From Smittium mucronatum (Eukaryota > Kickxellomycota > Harpellomycetes > Harpellales > Legeriomycetaceae), in NCBI GenBank assembly GCA_001953115.1, contig LSSL01000058.1:1-51382 (forward strand): a stretch of DNA of 51,382 bases. Direction: 5' to 3'. Of this stretch, positions 34,076 through 45,197 are shown one piece after another (positions within the stretch are counted from its first letter, which is position 1; each line of letters begins with the position of its first letter). The notes below the pieces were generated by a model. It had not been told where the DNA came from. It saw only the letters and a list, made by a program, of their open reading frames with translations, and ran no database searches. The translations under genes were made by a program, and so were the position numbers.

Positions 34076-34890
34076 ATGGAAAAAGAGACTGAAGCTCAAG
34101 CTGCATCAATTCAGGAAAAAATTAAGGCACTGATTGAAATTATTAACCAACTGATAAGAGAAAAGGGGCTTAAAGTTGATTTAGAATATCCTTAAATTAC
34201 AGCAAGGACCCCTGTCACCGATCTCACAGTCTATCCATAAATAAATAATTAAATCCCATTGATTGAAGAATACTACTTCAGGTTCTCATAAAAAAAAATA
34301 AACGCAAGAATGCATTAGAATATTGCTCCATGACAAGTTCTATGAACTAATCCCGCCGCAGTTGAAATATACAGCGTCGAACATAGTAAAACGACTAATT
34401 CTGCTCAGTATGGAATACGGTTAGCGTTGTATAAGGAAAAAAGACCATTGATTACCACTTCCATATTATAATTTAGGAGAATCCAGGGAAAATTATTTCC
34501 GAAGATACTGATGTCTTGTTTTCCAGCATTATGAGAGCGCCCCTAGCTGAAATAACGACAATCGTAACACAAGCGAGGTTAAATAACCTTAATTGAGGAC
34601 AGGATCTTCTAGGAAAGTCTAATAATTTCATTGAGTATGAAAAGAGACCTCTTATAGATCGAGAAATGCTAGACGCTCTCATCACAAAGAAGTCTGCAGT
34701 TAAACTAATGAAAATTCAGACCTTTTGCAAGTGCCATCAGGTTACAATCACAAATGATTCGTACAGCAGCAACAATTTTACGGCTCAAAGTAACGATGTG
34801 CATCCACCGCAGACTCCATCTCCTCAAATAAGAAATTCATCTGAATTTCAAATTTTTTCGGAAGGGGTCGCGGCCGCTTGAAGGGGTATC
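34076..34890 (+). pseudogene. DIRS gag-like ORF1 relic
   Basis: ATG at 34076 begins a Glu/Lys/Gln-rich start (KETEAQAASIQEKIKALIEI), a predicted coiled coil. After a TAA, the same frame gives LTVYP, then IPLIEEYYFRFS, then SAQYGIRLALYKEKRP before further stops. These resemble the conserved blocks of the DIRS ORF1 protein (VYPEL, IPSIEEDFFR and YGIQ-type segments are known from fungal DIRS relatives). Many in-frame stops make it non-functional. Downstream parts to 34890 are in mixed frames; the Gly/Arg-rich GRGRGR near 34865 may be the end of gag. Confidence 0.65.
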
Positions 34891-34892
34891 AG

Positions 34893-36635
34893 TAGATACC
34901 AAACAGTGACCATCTGTAGGAGGTTGCCTAGGTACTCTCAATGCTAGTTGATCAAAGATAACGGGCGGCATTTGGACTCAGAGCATATTTTCAAAGGGAT
35001 TCAGGATCCTTTTTAAGAAACTAAACTATCTGACTTCGAATCCGTCTTCAGAAAAAAGAGAGATGAGTCAAAATGCAAGCAAGGTTTTTTCAAACGAAGT
35101 TTCTTCCTAGCTATTGAAGCAAGCCGTCGAAGAGATAAAACTAAGAAGATCGTGATTCTAAAATCCTCTTTTCAAGATCCAGAATAAGTGCTGGTGTCTC
35201 GTGTCAGTATCTAGATCCCCGCAAGCTCAACATGCATTTATAAGAGAAAAATTAAAAGTAAAAACTCTTTCATCAATCTGCAGGATGTTCCGTCGAAAGT
35301 ATTAAATGACTTCTTTAGCCTCCAAGATGCATTCATGCATACCCTGGTCTACAAGAAGTGTCAAAAACATCTCAAGTTTCATTGGAAAGGCCGATGCTTC
35401 AAGTTTCTTGTTTTTCCATTCAGACTATCACTGATTTCATTGGTTTACGCCAAGATCATTTGACCTGCATTTGAACTAGCCAGATCAAGCGAAATGCGAG
35501 TCTCAGCTTACTCTTACGATCTTTTAAGCATAGGAGCCTCCAAGGAGGAGTGTGTAGTTATAGCACACAAGGCATACTCCAAGCTATGTTCCAAGATATG
35601 GGAGCTTTTCTTCAAGGTCAACGACGAAAAATTGTAAACTTCCCCATCCCAATCTATTACACACCTGGGGATGGTTATAAACACCACAGATATGACACTC
35701 AGGGCGCCGTCTACCAAGTTCAGGTATCCCCGAAAAGAAGACAGCAAGTTACTGAACCCTGGCCAGACGACATTGAAATATCTGTAGAGCTTTATTAGGA
35801 AAATCCAATCGATGTATATAGCCTTTATAACATGACTTCTTACGCTTCTACAGCCCCTAAAACTAAAGAATCATTGTCTATCGATTTTGAAATCATTGAA
35901 ATGACAGTGATTCCAAATAAAACAGCCATCCAGAACCTATTGTTCTGGAAGAATCAAATGAAGTCGTGTAACGGGCTCTCATTCTTGCCCGAGAGTCCGT
36001 AAATAAAAACTTTCGCAGACTACAGCGACTCTGCCAGGAGTATAGTAGCGAGATATCAGAAATACCCGGTATTATGGACAAAATCGGAGGTGATGATGCA
36101 CACCAACCCCAAGGAACTTCTCAAAGCTCTATACGCACTCAAAATTTGGAGCTTTGTGGCGAGATCGGTGTTAGCATACTTAGACAACACAACTAAAATC
36201 TCGTATGTGAGGAAATTCGGGGGAGCGAAATCCCTCAAACTACCGGTAATATCAGAAGAGATCCGGTAACACTGTCTGAAGACCGATATTCGACCACAAG
36301 TGACATATGTTCCGTCAGTGCTGAACCCATCAGACGCACCAGGCAGATTGACTGCTCAATCAGAATGTCCCCTGTCTCAAGAAACCTTCGACATACTGAA
36401 CTCGATCTATGGTCTGTGGTCTACATGATGTTTATCTGTTTGCATCGAAACAGAGCAGGGATGTGAAACAGTAATTCAACTGGTTCCAAGAATAAAAATG
36501 CTTAAGACAGATTTCCCTGGAATTCAAATGGAAAGAGTTCAAAAATCCATACGTATTCCCACCTAGGAATCTAATACCTTAGACGGTACAGAATGTACGG
36601 CGAGATCAAATAACTATGACTATAGTGACTCCAAT
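34893..36635 (+). pseudogene. DIRS reverse transcriptase and RNase H relic
   Basis: Read in changing frames on the plus strand. VGGCLGTLNAS and KGFRILF (about 34917-35015) match the start of the DIRS RT. RKLNMHL (about 35220) and FSLQDAFMHTLVYKKCQKHL plus FHWKGRCFKF (about 35310-35405) match the central RT blocks. SAYSYDLLSIGASKEEC (about 35500-35550) is the catalytic block, with the expected YLDD reading YSYD. The RNase H part includes NPKELLKALYALKIWS, RSVLAYLDNTTKISYVRKFG and VTYVPSVLNPSDAPGRLTAQ (about 36100-36360). The order and the phrases are diagnostic of DIRS-type pol. The missing Asp of the catalytic block and several stops exclude activity. Confidence 0.85.
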
Positions 36636-37759
36636 GTGATAATCGGCATTATGGCTCCCAGATCTGATGTCTCTTTCTGTTGCCCAGCCTCTTCTCATGC
36701 AAGCACTCACAGTAATTCCGAATCCAAAAAGCGGAAATTTTCTGCTCTAAAACAAAAAGCAATGGAAATTGATCGCTCTGAGTATCAGCGGAGTTTTCTC
36801 AAAGATCAAGGTCTCTGAAATTACAATATTGACTGTATTCTTTATAACGAAAGATTTATCAAACTTCGATCCAGATACAGTGCTATAAAACAGTTCTTTT
36901 TAGAATGGAGAGTATCTAATGATTTAAATGCACCAAAATGTGCATACCAAATAATCAAGTATCTAGTCGAGCTATTTAAGAAGTAGAAACTAAATTCGGG
37001 TACGACAAGAGACTAAAAATCCGCAATACTCACTAAGACTGACAAATGAGAGGAAATATCAAACAATACCATGTTCTCAGAATTTCTGAAATCTTTGGAC
37101 GAATATTCAATACTATCTTTCGTGAGATCAGAGATTGAAATAACTCCGGCTCTAAGAAAATTTAGAGAATGGGGACCGACTGAAGAACTTTCGGTTAAGA
37201 ATCTCACCTCTAAAATATGTTGGCTGTTAGCAGTAACAGCATTCCTAAGAGTCAGTGAAATTCATCATATAGACGATGCCAGGAGCAGAGTTGAAACAGG
37301 AATACTCTACTTGGTAATAATAGCGCATAAGGAAAACCGAGGTAGACGTCCAGAAGAAAATCCATGTCAGATAAACGTGTACTCTGACCCTGTTATGTGC
37401 CCAATACGGGCTTATATTTTTTATAAAGAAAAAATTTCACGCAATATTTGTCCTACTCCGCACGCAAACAATAAACACATGGTAGTAAATAGAATCATCA
37501 GATTAATTAGTGACAAATACAAGCCTCTTTCGGTGGACGTTATTACTAGATACACCCACATAATTTCGGTTCTAATTAATCAAGACCGGACGCACCCATA
37601 CCAAAGGGTCAAGCGATCGGGGCTACACTGGCAGCAAACTCCGGTGTAACCCCAGACTAAATAGTTTCCCACACCTTTTGGTCAAAATATTTGATATTTG
37701 ATACATACTATCTACCCACAAGAAATTCTATGAACAGCTTGCCAGAGTACGTTTTATAA
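36636..37759 (+). pseudogene. DIRS tyrosine recombinase relic
   Basis: Begins with an N-terminal region in the frame 36636-36818 and, after a frame break, has a 192-codon open stretch (37071-37649) containing WLLAVTAFLRVSEIHHIDDA, where Arg at 37248-37250 is the first catalytic Arg of the family. A frameshift near 37600 moves the reading to IPKGQAIGATLAANSGVTPD, a stop, then IVSHTFWSKYLIFDTYYLPT, where the nucleophile Tyr is in DTYY (37706-37711). The second catalytic Arg position (PK-x-RA in relatives) reads Gln. The stop is at 37757-37759. Frameshifts, the internal stop and the lost Arg make it inactive. Confidence 0.88.
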
Positions 37760-37791
37760 TTTTAATTGACTTAATATGTCTACGATTTGAT

Positions 37792-37871
37792 GTATAATGT
37801 TAGAATTAATCGAGCCCTTTAGGGCTATGTTTAATTCATATTATACGATAATAGGGGACATATCAAGTCCC
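37792..37871. other. Tandem hairpins between the recombinase and the right repeat
   Basis: The first hairpin spans 37792-37846: outer arms gtataat and attatac, middle arms gaattaa and ttaattc, and an inner agccct/agggct. The second is gggac (37855-37859) with gtccc (37867-37871). They occupy the place where DIRS elements have an internal complementary region used to complete the circular DNA intermediate; whether they serve that role here is inference. Confidence 0.6.
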
Positions 37872-37887
37872 ACCCATCGCCCCCATT

Positions 37888-38052
37888 TACCTTTGCTGAA
37901 AGATGATAATTTATCGCTAAACTGTACTTCACAGTCTTAATCATAAAATTTCTATAGTTTAACATTTTACTTTATTATATTAGTTTAGATTTCAGTTTAG
38001 TTTTACCTAATAAGATCGTAACGCTTAATATATCTCCTATTATCTTGTAATA
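37888..38052 (-). repeat. DIRS right inverted terminal repeat
   Basis: Inverted match to 33855-34020 with scattered substitutions. It marks the right boundary of the element; similarity ends close to cttgt at about 38052. Confidence 0.85.
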
Positions 38053-38875
38053 CGAATTAATCATCGACCTGTTTATATACGCTGCAGTCTTTATTATATT
38101 TTTCAAATGCTTAATTATATGAAGCTAATTTAATATTTTTCCAACTCAATAATATAGTTTGGTCTTAGAAAGAAAAATATATTGATAAAAGATACAGTCG
38201 TACTCTGTGATGCCATCATACTCATCAAATCAAATTAAAAATTTCCATTTAGTATTTTAGAGCTTGTTTAAATATTTGGAATTAATTTTCATGGAGCATT
38301 TAAACAGAAGTTTGTAAATTTTCTAAGTTTCAAATGAAATCGATATTATTAATGAACAGATGTGCTTAATTTTTTCTCTTTCTCATACTTTTGTCCAAGC
38401 TCAAATGTACTAATTTTGAAATGAATAATTTACACTTTGGAAAACCCGACAACCAATTCTATTCGCTTTTTAGATTCTACCACCTAGCAATTTTTAATAA
38501 TGTAAGTATTCTTTTGAAAAAAAGTGAGTTAATAATGTTAATACAGTACTTCTGATTTCAATTATTTTCAGAAAAAATTATTTAGATTTAAGTTTTTATG
38601 CATGTTAGATTTCAAAAAAAGGTAAAACCCATGGGTTACCCAATTAAGTTCAGCAAAACCAATAATCAGCCCACAAATCTCATTAATAGATAACACAGAA
38701 GCATTTAAGAGAGGTGAGAGAATCGTGAGAGATTCATATCAAATTTTATATTTTCAGTTAGAATAATTCAAGGGAATTATTATAAGAAATGAATTGTGAT
38801 ATCTAGTTGGAAGAAGAAAAAAGCTCGAGTGAGAGAAAGATTCCAAAGTTGATGAAACCCTCATTCCCATTAGAT
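38053..38875. other. Intergenic, no gene seen
   Basis: Lies between the right DIRS boundary and the 3' end of the DUF423-like gene. AT-rich with no coherent frame or repeat. It should contain the 3' UTR of the DUF423-like gene on its right side. Confidence 0.4.
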
Positions 38876-39310
38876 TTAAAATAAAAGAGCAAGCCAACCC
38901 ACAATCATGGATAACCCACCGATGGGTGTTATCGGGCCCAAAGACCTGAAACGTTCCTTATTCAAAACCAAACAATAAATCGATCCAGAAAACATTATAG
39001 TCCCTGCAAATATTAGTACCGAGCTTGATTTCAAATGTTTAATATTGAGAATATTATTTCCAGATAAAGCACAAAGGGAAAGCATGGTAACTGCGCTGAA
39101 CTGCTGATATTTGCTGGCTGTATCCCAGCTTTCGATTTGTTTGGGGGTTATTCCTGGCAATTTCCCCAGACCATGAGCGCCATAAGCTCCCAACGCGATT
39201 CCGGTAGCCCCTAAAAAAACTGCACCCTTTAGAATTAGAGATGGTGACATAACGCTTTTCTTTGAAAATCTACTCTGTAAATAGGGGGTTTTTTTGAACT
39301 TTTTGTACAC
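38876..39310 (-). CDS. DUF423/TMEM256-like small membrane protein
   Basis: A single-exon 144-aa protein. After a basic N-terminus (MYKKFKKTPYLQSRFSKKSV), residues from Met21 read MSPSLILKGAVFLGATGIAL then GAYGAHGL, the hallmark start of the DUF423/TMEM256 family. Four hydrophobic segments can be drawn: about 27-45, 72-86, 95-113 and 124-143, the last including PIGGLSMIVGWLALL. Family members are small four-helix membrane proteins; their biochemical function is not established. The first 20 residues are longer than in most members; translation may really start at Met21, or the basic stretch may be a targeting extension. The gene is divergent from SUV3, with about 350 nt between the two starts. 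Confidence 0.85.
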   Translation of the reverse strand: MYKKFKKTPYLQSRFSKKSVMSPSLILKGAVFLGATGIALGAYGAHGLGKLPGITPKQIESWDTASKYQQFSAVTMLSLCALSGNNILNIKHLKSSSVLIFAGTIMFSGSIYCLVLNKERFRSLGPITPIGGLSMIVGWLALLF

Positions 39311-39661
39311 TATTTTTTGAAGAGATGGATCATCTCACTAACGATATTTATAGCTCTGAATGCTCTCTAATTCTAATTTACTTGGCAAATGAAATGTCCT
39401 AAAACTCGATAGTATATTTGTTTATTAACAAATGGTGTATGCCTTTTTAGTCATCTGATTTATTTATTTACCAATGGCCATCCCCTAACCAGATCAAGTT
39501 ATTGACAAGTCTTTATTCGAAAAGAGTGCTGATTGACTAAAATAACCTTTTTTGGATTGAATTTTAAAAAAATTTTAGTTTCGAATTCGCTAAGCAAAAT
39601 AAGTTTGGTTAGTCTCTGAGTTAGCTCAACGATATATATTTTCCCGTATGGATATCTTATA
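39311..39661. promoter_or_regulatory. Shared divergent promoter region (DUF423-like gene and SUV3)
   Basis: The starts of the two genes face away from each other across this interval, so both promoters must lie within it or overlap the 5' ends. A minus-strand ORF here (39499-39708) overlaps the SUV3 start and has no recognisable domain. No specific transcription-factor site can be supported. Confidence 0.5.
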
Positions 39662-42320
39662 ATGAATAATCTTATTTTAAGATCCCGCACAAGAGTCAGT
39701 CCCTGCACCAGCTCTCTTTTAGAAATTTCTTACAAATATGGGTGTAGAATAACGCTATTAAAGAATCAAAGCTTAAATTTTAGCGTCAGCGCTCTCTTAT
39801 TTAGGGAGAAAAAAGTTTCAAGAAATAGCGAAAAATCTTTCAAAGCAGAATTGAATGGCAAATGGAAAAACTATAATTCAGGCCCTCAGCGATTTTCAGC
39901 AAATTCTAATTCGTCTCAATCAGATCCCGCCCCTCCATTTGAACAAAACATCACTGATAAATTCATACAAATTATTTTTGAGAACTCCTTAGTTTTTCTT
40001 AATGGTGAAGTATTCAGGAAAAGATGTCTGTTTGTTGGTGTGCCTCTTAAAATTCTAAAATCGACCGTAGAGGTATTTAAAGAAAAATGCAGAAATAATG
40101 AAATACCTTCAGCTTCAATTGATATTATAAAAACGACATTCTTTAGAGAAGGAAAAGGCAAGCACATTTCTTCCTTTTTATAGTTTTTTTTTCTAATTAA
40201 TCACCTAATCAAAAATTCAATATTTTGCCTAAAACCAAAAGTTGGGATTGAGCAAATCCTTATTAGCTCTTACCTTAAATACCTGGATGAGACTTATTCT
40301 GACGGACTTGATAGACTGTCTAAACTCAGATCAATGGCAGATTTGAGGAATTTACCCCAAATATTTCCTAATGCTAGATTGCTTAATAGGTAATATAATA
40401 TACTTCTAGTCTTTTTGCAACTGATACATTTACACTTATTATATTGAAGCTTAATTTGAGTTATTTTATACTTTTCTAAACTATTTGAATTGAAATAAAA
40501 TGTTTTATTTTTAGGAAAATCTATTTGCATGTTGGTCCAACAAATTCGGGTAAAACTTACCAAGCAGTAAAGCGTCTCAAATCGGCAAAATCTGGGATAT
40601 ACTGCTCTCCGCTAAGACTACTGGCACATGAGATATACACTCAAATGAACAATGCTGGAATACCTTGCGAACTTGTAACTGGTGAAGATAGGAGGCAGCC
40701 TATTGCTAACGGAGAACAGATGCCCTTGATTGTTAATGATGATGGTGAAGTGGTCGCACCCATGGTTTCTTCTACCATAGAAATGATAAATTTGGGTCGT
40801 CTTTTTGAAGTCGCCGTTATTGATGAAATTCAGATGATTCAAGATAACCAGCGTGGATGGGCTTGGACTAATGCTATTTTAGGTGTAAATGCAAAAGAAA
40901 TTCATTTATGTGGCGAGGAGACCGTAGTTCCTCTTATCAAAAGAATCTTTGCCTCGCTCCATGAAAAGGTTGAAGTCAAAAGATACGAACGTTTAAGCAA
41001 ATTGGAATTATCTGATGAAACTTTGAACGGAAATTGGAACAATGTTAGAGAAGGCGATTGTGTTGTCGCCTTTTCCAGAAGGAAGATTTTTGAAGTCCAA
41101 AAAGAAATCGAAAAAAAAACTGGTATGAAATGCGCCGTCATTTATGGCAGTTTGCCCCCCGATAATCGTGCTCGACAAGCTGCGCTTTTTAATGACCCAA
41201 ATAATGAATATAAAGTCCTTGTTGCTAGTGATGCAGTAGGCATGGGATTGAATCTTAAAATTAAAAGAACCGTTTTCGAATCTCTGCACAAATTTGATGG
41301 CTCAATGTTAAAACCTCTATCCATCTCCCAAGTCAAGCAGATCGGAGGTCGTGCCGGTAGATATAACATTGGCTACGATGTAGGCTTGATTACAACGTAA
41401 TTCTTATACTTGTTGTGCATTGATATCCTTAATACAGTTAATTATCAAGCTTGTAAAACTTACCTCCTTTCAAAAAATTTATAGATTTCACAAAAATGAC
41501 TTTCCTAAACTAAGATCATCCATGGAGTCTACTCCACAACCTGTAAGGGCTGCTGGGTTTATGCCGATTCGGGAATATATTGAGAGGTTTACATATTTTT
41601 TCCCAGGAAAAAAAATCTATGACATAATTGTAAATCTTTTTAAATCTACATTTTTTATTTTACAATTTCGAACATGGTTAATATTATATGTATTTTTTTA
41701 ACAGGCTGCCTTTTCCGATTGTACCGAGTTGAAGGAAGATTACTTCGTTTGCAATTCAAATGTCCAAATCAACATTTCAAAAATAGTAGCCGACACTAAT
41801 CTTAGTTTTTCTCAATTGCACAAAGTATTATATTCCCCCATTCCTATACGTGACCCGATTTGCGTCGAAAATGCTATTAAGGTATAAAAGACCTATTTAC
41901 CGAAAATCCATCGTTCTTTTTTCATTCCCCACATTTTTAATTTTCTTTCGGCAATTTTTTTAGTTCAATTCATATTTGGGAAAAAACCAGGAATGCAATA
42001 TAGATGATGTTATCCCAAGCCGGTTATACAAAAAACCAAATCAAGATTTGAAATACATAGAATCTCTTCACAAATCAGTCACTTTGTACATTTGGATGAG
42101 GTAGCTATTTTCGATTGCATTTTTTACAAAATTTATAATCCCACTTTACATTTTTTTAACTGTGTTTTTGTTCTTTAGCTATCAATTTCCTCACATCTTC
42201 TCTCACATTGACAGGGCAATAGAAATTAAGGATGAACTCGAGACTGCTATCCAAAATCATTTGATAGAATCCAAAGCTCACCAAAAACCTTTTAATTACT
42301 CAAAACCAACCAATTTTTAA
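39662..42320 (+). CDS. SUV3: ATP-dependent RNA helicase SUV3, mitochondrial, seven exons
   Basis: The helicase subunit of the mitochondrial RNA degradosome, unwinding RNA for 3'-5' decay. Exons: 39662-40157, 40242-40389, 40515-41396, 41485-41629, 41705-41881, 41964-42100 and 42179-42320; phases join to give 708 aa. Intron 1 appears to be GC-AG (AG|GCAAG donor); the other five are GT-AG. The N-terminus is rich in Arg, Ser and Leu without acidic residues (MNNLILRSRTRVSPCTSSLL), as expected for mitochondrial import. Walker A is GPTNSGKT at 222-229, the DEIQ box is at 318-321, and motif VI is QIGGRAGR from 490. SDAVGMGLNLKIKR is the helicase motif V region. The C-terminal segment with SVTLYIWMSYQFP matches the SUV3 C-terminal domain. 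Without intron 1 the frame stops at 40183, before the helicase core. Confidence 0.95.
40158..40241 (+). other. GC-AG intron in SUV3
   Basis: Donor AAAAG|GCAAGC and acceptor CCAAAAG|TT. No GT donor exists between about 40070 and the in-frame stop at 40181-40183. Using GC at 40158-40159 gives exact phase continuity into GIEQILISSYLKYLDE, a segment expected before the SUV3 helicase core. The strong GCAAG donor context is the one usual for GC-AG introns. Confidence 0.75.
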
Positions 42321-44483
42321 AACTTTAGAATATTATTTCGCCTCTCGCATCTTTAAGAATCTAATTATGTTCCAAAAACTCTCTTTATAAATATGCCAAA
42401 AAAAATTATTGCTGAAAACCCAATATTTGACAAACATGAGTGATTTTCTTTTTATTTAGTTAGATACTTTCTCAAAATTCTGGGTTTGATAATCTAATAG
42501 AACTTGAATTTGTTTTTTCTTTTTTTTTAATACCCAACATAAATTTATTTCTTGATAGTAATATATGTTCATTTAAAGAGCAAATTCAAGGTAAAAAAAA
42601 AATCGGTGATTCAATATTTGTATTTTTTGAAAACGATTTATTTTATACTGCATAATTCTTTTCTTTTTAAGAAAATATAATTAGTTCGTAACAGTGATCT
42701 TATTTTTTTTCTTTTTATGAGAATCTTTAGTTGAAAATTTTCGATGAATTGGAAAATCCATAGTTTTTACAACAATATATTGAGATTCCATTTCGAAGTG
42801 ATTTTCAAAAAGTCTTCTGAAAACAAAAATGGATAAATAGTAGAACATTTATTATGAATATAAAGACAGGGTTCCGTGAAACTTAGAAAATATGAATGGG
42901 ACCTTCCAAATGGCTCATCAACTGCCAAGCGTGAAACTTATGAGCTATAAATTTAAAAAATAATGACAATTCAGTAAAATAGAGGTGTCTTAGACCGTCC
43001 GACCCATCTTACTAACCATATAACCAAAATAAATTTTGATTTGTTTCTTACCAACCATTTAATATCTGTGAAATAATATCATATATCAAAATTCAAAATT
43101 ATAATTTCTAATAACTCTATTGGTGATATTAGGAAATCCCATTGGTATGAAAGTGATCTAAACAATATTAGAGCCGTAGTTAGTTTGAGAAAGCTGATCT
43201 TAAGCTCGCGCTGTAATGAAAAAAACCCCTTCTCTGGATGAATCCAATGTGTCCAAAACATTGAATTGCAAAAATTTAGATAAATTTCATACCCTTAGAG
43301 CCAATTTCCATGAGATTATTCGACATTAGAAAGGCTTAGAGGAATTTGGTGGCCAGTTTATTAAAAAAATTCGCTATTAAAAATACTTTTTTTTTTTTAG
43401 CATTTAGGTATTGTTAAAGGCTTTTTCATGTAAAAAAACCCCTGTCTAATTTTTTTATATGAAAAAAGTTTATATCACTTTAAAACAATAGATTTTGTTT
43501 GTATTATAAAAACCCTTTCCATCAAAATTCGATAAATCGTATTTTCAGAAAATCGTGAAGAATTAACAAAATTGGTATTAACTAATAATTTTCTTCTCTA
43601 TTTTTTTGTCTTGTATATTTATTTTAAAATTCTCTAATATGCCGTTAATACAAATAGAAAAAAAAACCTAAAGTGTAATACATTTATTTATTTATTTTCC
43701 ATTTCCTTCGGTAATGGTCTAGATTTTTAAAATCTAAAGTCTATTTTTTCATATTTAATGTATGCTTTCTATATTTTATTGCTAAATCATAGATTTATTA
43801 ATTAACTGTGATATATCAACAGAAATTCAGCTATTAAGATAAATAAAAATATTTAAATCAAGTATAATTAAAAAGAAAAAAGAGTTAAAGCATCTACAGT
43901 AATTTTTACATTTGATTTAAAAAATAACATTAATAAATCCTTTGGTTATAGGATTTATGTTCAATAACTGCAAAAATCTATTAAAAAATGTTCTTATGAT
44001 ATAGAAAATATTTTTTCTAATCTTTCTCTTTTATTAAAAATATTCTTGCTTTCCAAAAACTCTTCCCATTTTTACACAACCTATATTTTTTTTATAGATA
44101 TTCAAAAGCTTGCTTCGTAGGAATTATTTTTGTTCTTATCTTTAAATAAATATCCCAAAAAAAAAAATAGATTGTACAATACAAGATTATTTTAAATAAA
44201 TTCCCTTAAATAAAAAAAAATGTAAAATACAAGACATTCAAAGAATTTATTCGTTTTAAACTTGCTAATCGCATTTTACTAATTTTATCGAAATAATTTT
44301 TTTCGCGTTTGATAAATGAAATTTGGATTTCCATATCTGTGGTTTTATCATTTTTTATTTATCTCTACTATTACACATTCCAGTCTCAGAAATTAATTCA
44401 GCCCCTAAGAGTGAAATACCTTGCCGTGATTTAATGGCTTATAATGTACCTTTTGAAGTACACTAAACTAAAATTTCACACAG
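42321..44483. other. Intergenic, AT-rich
   Basis: Contains the SUV3 3' UTR and AT-rich sequence with short T and A runs. Minus-strand ORF 43079-43261 is likely chance. Nothing else is supported. Confidence 0.4.
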
Positions 44484-44980
44484 TGTTGTACTATTCTTGG
44501 TTGGAAGTAGTGGAGATAGCGCACAGCGATTCGGAGGACAGCGATTCCAGAGGTGGACATCTAGAAACAGGAGGAACCGATCGTTTAGCACAGCTGAGAT
44601 ATAGTCTAGTGCAAAAGTCCAGCGTTCGACAGTCAGACGGATCTCAGCGTCCAACAAATATTTTTAGAAGAGCCATGTTGATCAAACCCACGTTTTGGGT
44701 AGGGTCCTAGTTTTATTAACCCTGTTAGAATTAGACTCTGACTAGGAGCTCAGTAGCTTCAATGAACTATTGTTCATTGACAAAGAGTTTAATTCTTGAC
44801 TGCAAGTAACCTCAGTCATACACCTACCTGAAGCAATGCCAGGGTATTATTTGGTGGTTGGTAGTTTGCGCCCCTTTTCCCGTAGGTACGCAGCCGGTAT
44901 TCCGGCAGAGGAGCTTATTGTAGTTAGGATAATAGTCTTTTCTATACTTCTCTTTCTTTTTTTCATATTTTTTTAGTACA
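44484..44980. repeat. Candidate solo LTR or other inserted island
   Basis: A stretch clearly richer in G and C than its flanks. It starts TGTTGTACTATTC and ends TTTAGTACA, so TGTACTA (44487) and TAGTACA (44974) form short inverted ends with TG and CA termini, as in LTRs. No matching target-site duplication is present (cacag before, gctct after). A plus-strand ORF (44444-44710) runs into it but shows no domain. The alternative is a noncoding gene or an old coding fragment. Confidence 0.35.
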
Positions 44981-45197
44981 GCTCTTAATGAAGTTATCTT
45001 ACAATAAAATTCCGTGATACAAATATATTATATGTATTTATTTATTTATCGTTGAAACACTAATTTGTTTCCAAATTATGATCGAATTTAGTTTTTTTCT
45101 ATTGAAATAGCCAGAATATGATACGAGAAAGCGGTAGAATATATAGCCAATAGTTTTCTGAATCTGGGGTACAGCGCCAACCTCATGCCATTTATAG

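Larger units (their letters stand above)
33855..38052 (+). mobile_element. DIRS-like tyrosine-recombinase retrotransposon, complete but inactivated
   Basis: The element has inverted terminal repeats (33855-34020 and 37888-38052) around decayed gag (34076 onward), reverse transcriptase/RNase H, and tyrosine recombinase (to 37759), in that order on the plus strand. This is the architecture of DIRS elements, which integrate with a tyrosine recombinase rather than an integrase and so leave no target-site duplication. All three coding parts have stops and frameshifts. Base composition is clearly richer in G and C than the surrounding 20 kb, which suggests a younger insertion than the LINEs. Hairpins at 37792-37871 lie between the recombinase and the right repeat, where DIRS elements carry an internal complementary region. 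Confidence 0.92.

Noticed and set aside
37071..37649. Intact tyrosine recombinase
   Set aside because: The open stretch lacks the C-terminal catalytic Tyr, which is found only after a frameshift and a stop; it is a relic.
39662..40183. A separate 173-aa protein ending at 40183
   Set aside because: The C-terminal 8 residues come from reading into an intron; removing 40158-40241 joins it in phase to the rest of SUV3.
44484..44980. Definite solo LTR
   Set aside because: No target-site duplication and no internal partner in the window; kept only as a candidate.
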